From assembly GCA_000277445.1 (NCBI GenBank), contig AJWJ01000312.1, positions 1 to 27,174 on the forward strand: a stretch of DNA of 27,174 bases. Direction: 5' to 3'. Made by a program: the position numbers and the translations under genes. This document shows, piece by piece, positions 20,162-27,174 of this stretch; within the stretch, counting starts at the first letter, position 1, and each line of letters begins with the position of its first letter. This stretch comes from Polysphondylium violaceum (lineage: Eukaryota > Evosea > Eumycetozoa > Dictyosteliales > Dictyosteliaceae). The notes beneath the pieces are model-generated. The model was not told the origin of the DNA. It ran no database searches and saw only the letters and a list, made by a program, of their open reading frames with translations.

Positions 20162-22393
20162 ATGAAAAGAGTGTCTGTGTTTCAATTATCAAATTCCACA
20201 TTATTTCAAAGTGGAGGTGATGGCCAAGATAATCTAGAGCTTGTTTTAAATGCTATAACTAAGCCTTCGACAGTGTCGCCATCTACTACCCCACAAAAAC
20301 AGTCACAACAACAAGATACAACCACAACATCAACTTATAATAGTACAGAGAGTGAGTTTGAACATACTTGTAATGCTTGTTTGCAAAAGTTTACAAACAA
20401 GGAGCTTAGAAATCAACATTACAGATCAGGCATACATAGATACAACTTGAATCTCAAATTGTCGCATATGGCACCTGTGACTGAAAAGGAATATGCAAAT
20501 CTTATTGAAGATTTCAAATCAAAGAGAGAAGACAGTGATGACGATTACAGCGAGGAGAGCAGTAGCAGTGATGGTGGCGAGAGCGACGATAGCCAAGATA
20601 GCAGTGATGAAGAAGCATTGTTGAAGAAAGAGTATGCCATGCACAGCAGCAACCAATATGATGAAGAGTTGTATTACAATACACAGGGATACCAGTTTTA
20701 TGACAAGTCGATGGAGGTCAATGACCCCAAATTAAAGATCATCTCGAGGGAAAAGAAGCTGCAGTTTGCTGTTTGGAAATGTTTGTTGGCGCCGCCCTCA
20801 ACTTATCGTTATTTATCGATGGCCAGCGATGCCAAGACCGTCGAGAAGTACACTGACCAGATCACAAACAACTTTAAAAAGATATGCAGATCTCCAGACA
20901 TGAAGTGGCTGGTGTTGCTCTGCTCAGGCGGTAGATTTGCCGGTGCTGTCTACACTGCACCCACAGGCAAATGTGTCGATCACAAGACATTCCATCGTTA
21001 CACCATCAGAAAGAAGCAAGGCGGTGCCCAATCGACCAAAGACAATCAGAGCGGCAACAAAAAGTCCGCTGGTGCTGGCATCAGACGTTACAACGAGAAG
21101 CGTCTTCGTGAGGAGGTCGTCGAACAATTGGCCCTCTGGAAGCCTCACGTGCAAGAGGCCTCGCACATCTTTGTCTTTGCCCCCAAAGGCAACACCAGAG
21201 ACATCCTCTTTCCCGCTGACGGCTACATCTCGCCCGACGATGAAAGAATCAGAACCATTCCCTTCCCCATCATTAGACCCACCTATGCTGAGACCCAGCG
21301 TGTCTCGACCTGGATCCTCTCGGTCGACATTGAGCTCTTTGACGAGGAGAAAGCCCAGGTCGAAAGACAAGAGCGTGAGCGATTGGCCCAAGAGACCCAA
21401 GACAAGCTCGACGCAGAAAAGAAGCAAAAGGAAAAAGACCTCAGAAGAAAAGAATACAACGAGCGAGAAGACGTGGTGCTCGCAAAGCAACAAAAACAGC
21501 AACAACAACAAGAGCAACAGGAAAAAGACCGACTTGCGCTCTACGAGAATGACAAGCTCTTTGTTGCTGCACGAAACAGGGACCTCGCCACCGTCCAACG
21601 TCTCTTGGACGACGACCTCGACTACGAGCTGCCCGAGCCCTCGATCAACGACGACCTCATCACACCGCTCTTTATCGCCGTCGACAACAAGGATATGGCC
21701 ATGGCTGCCTATCTCCTCCAAACATTGCCTGGAGACGTCAACCTCTTGAACCCCAAATGGGACTACAAGACCTGTCTCCACAAGGCCTCCGCTGACGGAA
21801 ACATCGAAATGATCAAACTCTTACTCAACAATCACGCCGACCCCACCATCACCAACCAGCTCCGCTCCGAGACACCCTACGACTGCTCGGTCAATCAGAA
21901 AACCAGGGATTTCTACAGAGAGTGGGCAGGCGACAATCTCGATGCGCACGACTACCAAAAAGCCCACATTGTCCCACTCACCAAACAAATGAAAGAGGAC
22001 AAAGAGGAAAAGAAAAAACTCAAGAGAAAGCAACAACGTGATCGTGAAAAACTCAAAAAGGCACAGGAAAAGGAAGAAAAGGAAAAAGAGGCTGTGAAAA
22101 ACGTAGCACTCGATAAATTGAGACAAATGAAAATCGGTCTCGAAGAGGAAAGATTGGCACAACAACAATCCAAACTCTCTCAACAGTCTAAATTGAGTGA
22201 GCGTGAACTTAGAGCAATCGCTGCTGAACGACGTTTTTCAGGTAGTGTTGGTGGTGGTGATGATATTTCAAAAAAAAATAACTGTTGCCAATTTTGTCAA
22301 AAGATAATTGTTGGTACACCTTTCGAAAGATTGAATTTTAAATACTGTAGCACTACATGTACTGCATCACATAAAAAGGAATTACAGAATTAA
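20162..22393 (+). CDS. Vms1/ANKZF1 homologue, peptidyl-tRNA cleaving ribosome quality-control factor
   Basis: This single exon encodes 743 residues. Domains in order: a C2H2-type finger (C70, C73, H86, H92), an acidic Ser-rich linker (about 125-155), and the VLRF1 release-factor-like domain (about 205-395) with KKQGGAQS, whose Gln290 matches the catalytic Gln of Vms1/ANKZF1. A long charged coiled coil (about 400-470) follows, then ankyrin repeats (about 500-580), a second basic coiled coil (about 600-670), and a VCP-interacting motif RELRAIAAERRF (681-692), which fits R-x5-AA-x2-R. A C-terminal zinc motif (C709, C712, C729, C733, H737) ends the protein. The family releases stalled nascent chains from 60S ribosomes and works with Cdc48/p97, near the ER and mitochondria. 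Length and order agree with the family. The central part (about 20560-22000) is rich in C/G-ending codons and both ends are AT-rich. Confidence 0.95.
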   Translation: MKRVSVFQLSNSTLFQSGGDGQDNLELVLNAITKPSTVSPSTTPQKQSQQQDTTTTSTYNSTESEFEHTCNACLQKFTNKELRNQHYRSGIHRYNLNLKLSHMAPVTEKEYANLIEDFKSKREDSDDDYSEESSSSDGGESDDSQDSSDEEALLKKEYAMHSSNQYDEELYYNTQGYQFYDKSMEVNDPKLKIISREKKLQFAVWKCLLAPPSTYRYLSMASDAKTVEKYTDQITNNFKKICRSPDMKWLVLLCSGGRFAGAVYTAPTGKCVDHKTFHRYTIRKKQGGAQSTKDNQSGNKKSAGAGIRRYNEKRLREEVVEQLALWKPHVQEASHIFVFAPKGNTRDILFPADGYISPDDERIRTIPFPIIRPTYAETQRVSTWILSVDIELFDEEKAQVERQERERLAQETQDKLDAEKKQKEKDLRRKEYNEREDVVLAKQQKQQQQQEQQEKDRLALYENDKLFVAARNRDLATVQRLLDDDLDYELPEPSINDDLITPLFIAVDNKDMAMAAYLLQTLPGDVNLLNPKWDYKTCLHKASADGNIEMIKLLLNNHADPTITNQLRSETPYDCSVNQKTRDFYREWAGDNLDAHDYQKAHIVPLTKQMKEDKEEKKKLKRKQQRDREKLKKAQEKEEKEKEAVKNVALDKLRQMKIGLEEERLAQQQSKLSQQSKLSERELRAIAAERRFSGSVGGGDDISKKNNCCQFCQKIIVGTPFERLNFKYCSTTCTASHKKELQN

Positions 22394-22434
22394 ATAAATT
22401 AAATTCAAATTCTGATGAAAAAACATACACACAC

Positions 22435-22465
<31 letters not shown>

Positions 22466-23270
22466 CTAATCACCCATTACCACTCTTTCAACACACATAC
22501 AATATTCCATATATATAACTATTTTAATTTTTTTCAATTTTTTTTTCAATTTTTTTTCATCATTCTATTTTTGTGTTACTCAATCCAAACCAAAAGCTTT
22601 ACTTCCTTACTATATTCCACGCATAACATCTTCATATAGCATACACAAATAATATTATTTGTACATACATCTCTCATATTTTATTTGTACTTACTATAGG
22701 AATCAAACAACACCCCCTCTCACTTACACCACACACCTAATCACCACATACCCACACACAACACATAGATTTTTAATATTATATATTTATTTTATTTTAT
22801 TTTATCTCTACTGCCACTTACTCTTTTAATAGTTTAAGAAGTTAATCTTACAATCATCACCAGTTAGATTATCACTACTAGTAGTGTGTTGTGGTTGTTG
22901 TTGTTGTTTGTTTGTTTGTTGTTGTTGGTATATGTCACATTTATTTTTAACATACACTGTACACATCACACTTGATAATTTTTTATTTATTTAATTAAAT
23001 AAATATTATTATTTATTTATTGTAGTAGTAATAGCAGCAGTAATAGTAGTAAAATCATTATCATCATCATTATTATTGTTGTTGTTTTGATATTTATAAA
23101 TTTAAATCCATCACCATCATATGTATCTAATCTTGCGATTATTAAACTAAACAAAAAAAAAAATAAAAAAAAATAAAATTATCAAAAAAAAAATCAATCA
23201 AAAATCAAGAAAAAAAAATCATACTATCGTACCAACAATCATCATATTATCATAGAAGTATAATAATATC
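22394..23270. other. 877-bp gene-free stretch with a CA repeat
   Basis: Both neighbours are on the plus strand, so this holds the 3' UTR of the Vms1 homologue and the promoter of the kinase gene. Contents are a CA microsatellite, C/A-rich sequence to about 22770, GTTGTTGTT and TTTGTTTG repeats (about 22890-22930), ATT/ATC repeats (about 23050-23080) and A runs before the next start. I see no gene in it. Confidence 0.6.
22427..22465. repeat. (CA)n microsatellite
   Basis: A 39-base AC/CA tract with one G interruption at 22438, 34 bases past the Vms1 stop, in its 3' UTR. Confidence 0.9.
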
Positions 23271-25857
23271 ATGAAACATACATTTGAAACGCTTAAATTA
23301 AAAGAGCCTTGTTGTTGCAAGGCTTGTGGATATGAAATTTATGGTGTTTTAGATTTTGCTTCTGTGTGTACAAGTATGTATTTTCTATAGGCCTAGTTAA
23401 ACAAAAGAAAGAAAGAAGAATTTCACACAATATATACTAATTGCATATATAATCATTTATTTGTTTTTTCTTTTGTTTCTTTTAGGATGTAATTCTATAT
23501 TTCATAAATATTGTGTTAATCATAGATCTTTTAGTTCGAATCATGAAAGTCATTGTGGTGGAATAATAAGACAAACAATACAAAGAAAACCTTCTTCTTT
23601 TGTTATGTTTTTAAGAAAATTATTTATAAAATCTGATACAGGTAAGCATTATTTTATAATAATACTTTTTTTCTCTAAAACTCTAATTAATATTTATTTA
23701 TAATAAAGGTAAATTTAAAAGATTTGGTCAACAAATGATTCAAGATAAACAATTATCAGAATCAAATTTAAAAGAGTGGATTAAATTATTTAGAATTCAA
23801 GATGATAAATATATTAGAATGTTTAGATATTATCATATATTCAAGTAATTATTATTAATACTATTAGATAGTAAAGATTTTAAATTTTTATTAATATTTT
23901 TCATTATTACTATAGTAATATGCCAATTTCTCAAGAGATATTTGATTTTTTAATTACATTAATAATATCCGGAGATTTTTCAATTTCAAGTTCACTATCG
24001 TATCACAATACAGAGTATCAAGAAGTCAGCACAATATTACCAAGATCTTCTTCAAAGCGTAAAAAATTAAAACAAATGGCAAGTGAAACTTCAAGTGACA
24101 GTGAAGAAGAGGAAGAAGAATTAAATACCTCTCGTGGAGTAGACAACATCTCACGAAAATCATCATTAATTTTAACATCTACAAACTTTACAAAATATAA
24201 ATTAAATACTCAATTCATTGGTTTAGCAATTTTATATCGAATTATCTTTAATCAACAAAACATAAATTATTTTATTAGCAAACAACATCTTTCTTCACTT
24301 GGAACTTTATATCAATCTTATATTCAACATTTAAAAACAACTGATGATCAACTTTTAATGAATTATATATCAAATAATTCAAGTAGATTATTATCAATAT
24401 TTTTTAAACTTTTAGATCAAGGTAAATTATTTATCTATTTCAATTTTTATTTAATTATTACTATTATTAACTCTTTTATTTATAATCTAATATAGAAACT
24501 CTTTTACCAATGTTTTTTAATTGTAATTTAATTGAATCAATCTCTAGATTAACATTAGAGAAACCAAATTTAAGTGGAAAATTAATTCAACAAGACTTAG
24601 ATATGTCTGATAAATTTGTTGAATTTTTATCAAAACATTATAATCAAGGTATGTTGTTTAGTACTAATAATAATAGAGGTTTTAAAACTTTATATACTAA
24701 TATTAATAATAATTTAAAAAAAAGAACCCTATCATAGTATAATTGAATCAAAACCAGAATGGATAGATTTAATGATTAGTTATTCAGCAAAACAAAAAGT
24801 TGGATTAATACATCAAGAATTGACAGAAGGAATGGTCGAATTTGGTGATTCAGTTTATGATTCACCTCTTTGTACAGTTTATAAAGGCCATTTCAATGGA
24901 TTAGAGGTTGCTATTAAACAATTTTCAGTGGAGGGTATTAGTTTTGAATGGCCATTGTTCTTTAAAGAGGTAGCCATCATTTGTGTAACTCAACATCCAA
25001 AAGTTATTAGAGTATATGGTGCACATACAATAAAAACCGATAGACCATTTATTGTCACCGAGTTTTGCCATCGTGGGAATATTCAACAATCATTGGCAAA
25101 CTATAAAGTGGAGACTGGTAATTCACCACCCGTTCCATTGTTGGTAAATATGGCAGTTGATGCTGCCCAATCAATGGCCTTCATTCATTCAAAGTCTATT
25201 ATTCACAGAGATGTTAAAACAGCCAATTTCTTGGTAAACAAAGATTGGAATGTAAAGCTCATTGATTTTGGTATTAGCAGAGTGATGCAAACTCAATTGA
25301 ATATGACTGTCATTGGTACACCCGTCTATATGAGTGAAGAAGTAATTAGAGGCGAGCAATACACTCAGAGTGCCGATGTTTATTCATTTGGCATTGTACT
25401 CTGGGAAATGTTTACTCAAGAGACTCCATTTAAAAGTTTGACCGATTATCAAAGAGTGAATTTTGTTTTAGAAGGTGGTAGATTAGAAATACCAACCACT
25501 GTACCATCTAAAATTGCTCACTTTATTCAACTCTGTTGGGCCAGAGATCCAACAGTACGACCTACTTTTAGAAAAATCCTAGACTTTTTCTATAGCCTTT
25601 TAAATCCTTCACCAGAGAATCATAGAATGGTTCCAGTTGTAACAAGATTCAATGATTCCCCCCTTCCTCGAATTATATTCTCCTATTTGGACAAAGTATC
25701 GATGTCAAACTATGGTTTGGCCTCTAGGGAAATGAGATCTTGTCTTCATCGTACTATACATTCAAATCCATCAATGAATGAAAACTATTGGACTGAACTT
25801 TTGGATTATACATTACATAAATACTATAATCAACAACATCAATTACAAATTCAATAA
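23271..25857 (+). CDS. C1-domain, TKL-like protein kinase with C-terminal F-box-like segment
   Basis: Six exons (23271-23373, 23486-23641, 23709-23844, 23916-24421, 24496-24648, 24725-25857) keep one frame of 728 residues. Exons 1 and 2 together make an exact C1 pattern, H3-x12-C16-x2-C19-x13-C33-x2-C36-x4-H41-x2-C44, then C58; C1 domains bind diacylglycerol or act as protein docks. Residues 90-350 are helical and unassigned, with an acidic SDSEEEEEEL stretch. The kinase domain (about 388-645) has VAIK (K416), a helix C Glu near 433, HRDVKTANF (D514), DFG (D532) and DVYSFGIVLWEMF, so catalysis looks possible. The glycine loop lacks all three glycines (YDSPLCTVYKG) and APE reads SEE. Residues 664-712 (LPRIIFSYLDKVSMSNYGLA, then SREMRS) resemble an F-box. 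The intron before exon 6 uses a weak acceptor in an A run, chosen because it is the one that keeps the frame. Confidence 0.85.
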
Positions 25858-25979
25858 ATTCATTTTTGTATATTTGCATTGACTATTTATTTTTTTAAAT
25901 AACCAAAACGCACTTGTTATCAAAAACTTTATTTTTTCTGTACATATGATTGATTGATTCTATTTATTTAAATATATTT

Positions 25980-27174
25980 TTAGCCAGCTTTCCATAACCA
26001 TTTTCTACAATTTTTAGAACCACAATTGCATTTAATATCACCGGGTGCATTTCCACTTGCATCATGACCGAGAGGAATTGTATATTTGTAATCAAAGGTA
26101 AGTTCTTCATTGATCTTGATAAACTTATTACTAAAAAATACAATTCTTGGCATTCTTTCGTCAATGGTTTCAATAAACGCAGAAAAGCTTGTAAGATTTG
26201 GATCGCAAGAATGATTAATAAATCTTGATTCATTTCCAAAATGGGTTGCATCAATTCTAAATCTTTGAATTAGTAATTATTATTATGAATAGAAAAAATT
26301 AAAGTGATACATACGTTAGTTCTGCAATACTAGTTCTTTCATTGGAGCCACCTAAATCAAATAAATAACTAAGACCTTTTTTATCATATTCACTTCCTCT
26401 TTTCTCAGCCTCTTCTTGACCAATAATTTCACCGACATATTCACAAACATAAGTTCTAGCGGGAATTTCGACTTTGGCTCTTACACCCCATCCTTTATCT
26501 TTGGTTTTAAACAGCTCCAATGGGTGTTGTGGACCTTTTTGAATAACTCTACCACGACAAGATTCAGAGCAATTGCATTCGGGGGAGCATTCATAAATCT
26601 CTGTGAAATTCAAATGGAGTAGTCTGCCTTTGTCATCATAGTATTTCTCTTTTTGGAAACAACTGCAATTATCTTGACCCATATTGTTGGTGTCATAGCA
26701 ATCACCGATACAATCACATTTCAATGGAATTTCTCTGGGTATTACATTGTCACCAGGAAAGCTTTTTTCAATAAATTTGAAATCTTCAGGCAGGGGTTGA
26801 TCATCGCATTGATTGATGGCTCTGAGTGGATAAGAGAGATTACCTTTGGAGATATCTTTACTAACCCAATTAAAGGTTCCTTGTGGAGGTGAAGATGTTG
26901 ATGTCAATGGTGGTGAGGATGTGGCCGTTTGTGGCGTTGATGATGATGATGATGATTGATTCTTTCCATGACCAAAATGACATTTGTCACCAAATTTACA
27001 TTTCTTACCTGCTTTAAAGTATTTACATTCAATTTGTCCCATCGGTTTGATTGGTCTATTATTCTCTCTTTCTCTACTATCCCTTATATCCCTATTGTCG
27101 TCCCATCGTGGGTCTCTATCGTCATATCCATCTCGTCCATGCGGAGATCTATTATCTCTATCTCTATTTCTATC
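25980..27174 (-). CDS. CCCH zinc finger / pre-SET-SET-post-SET histone lysine methyltransferase (partial, 5' end beyond window)
   Basis: Two exons are visible (27174-26315 and 26262-25980), and the frame is open to the right edge, so the N-terminus is missing. The 380 residues seen begin with an Arg/Asp-rich segment (1-44). A CCCH finger C50-x8-C59-x5-C65-x3-H69 follows, then a Ser/Thr/Pro linker and a nine-cysteine pre-SET domain (about 153-206). The SET domain (about 216-345) has KGWGVRA, EYVGEIIG and NHSCDPN (303-309), and a post-SET CNCGSKNC ends near residue 372. Pre-SET plus post-SET marks the SUV39/G9a/Clr4 class, which methylates histone H3 lysine 9 in heterochromatin. It may be the dictyostelid SuvA orthologue, which I cannot confirm. 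All catalytic motifs look intact. An in-frame ATG at 27042 exists, but the open frame upstream with RD-rich sequence argues for an earlier start. It converges on the kinase gene across 122 bp. Confidence 0.9.

Noticed and set aside
20924-21781. A 285-codon open frame on the minus strand inside the Vms1 homologue
   Set aside because: The plus frame has clear VLRF1 and ankyrin similarity. The minus frame is leucine/valine-rich low complexity caused by C-rich third positions and purine-rich codons on the other strand.
24725-24740. Using the better-looking ATAG acceptor at 24736-24737 for the last kinase exon
   Set aside because: It puts a TAA immediately in frame. The weaker AAG acceptor at 24723-24724 keeps the reading frame into the kinase domain.
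25964-26254. A 96-codon minus-strand open frame starting MMQPILEMN
   Set aside because: It is a shifted frame of the last exon of the SET gene; the correct frame gives NHSCDPN and the post-SET cysteines.

Overview
The window is about 27 kb of nuclear chromosome from a social amoeba (dictyostelid). The clues are very AT-rich spacers with long A and T runs, asparagine, serine and threonine homopolymers inside proteins, short GT..AG introns of mostly 50-100 bp, and genes typical of the group such as actobindin, TKL kinases and NOSIP- and TEX10-type proteins. Several gene bodies contain stretches richer in G and C than I would expect in Dictyostelium discoideum, so another dictyostelid species seems likelier. 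I cannot name it. I see no transposon, provirus, CRISPR array or other mobile element.

Layout, left to right. A tRNA-Gln(UUG) gene lies on the minus strand at the left edge. It is followed on the plus strand by a single-exon gene for a ubiquitin-like / von Willebrand A / E2 fusion protein, and by a spliced gene for an unknown basic Ser/Thr-rich protein. That gene converges on a four-exon long-chain acyl-CoA synthetase gene (minus). A 600 bp spacer with a possible structured RNA separates this from a secreted endonuclease/exonuclease/phosphatase-family protein (minus). A five-exon Ipi1/TEX10 ribosome-biogenesis gene (plus) then converges on a PHD-finger CFP1/Spp1-like COMPASS subunit gene (minus). 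After a 1.2 kb gene-free stretch come a NOSIP homologue (minus) and an actobindin gene (minus). A Vms1/ANKZF1 homologue (plus) is divergent from actobindin. Next is a six-exon gene for a C1-domain TKL-like kinase ending in an F-box-like segment (plus). It converges on a CCCH zinc-finger / SUV39-type SET-domain histone methyltransferase gene (minus) that runs off the right edge.

These are independent nuclear genes, not an operon. Several concern ubiquitin or protein quality control (E2 fusion, NOSIP, Vms1, F-box-like kinase) and two concern chromatin (CFP1-like, SET), but nothing in the sequence ties them into one pathway. The most unusual items are the UBL-VWA-E2 fusion with an altered HPN motif, the C1-kinase-F-box architecture with a glycine-free nucleotide loop, and the CCCH-SET fusion. 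Exon models were built by eye from splice consensus, frame continuity and family similarity, and all of them keep the reading frame.
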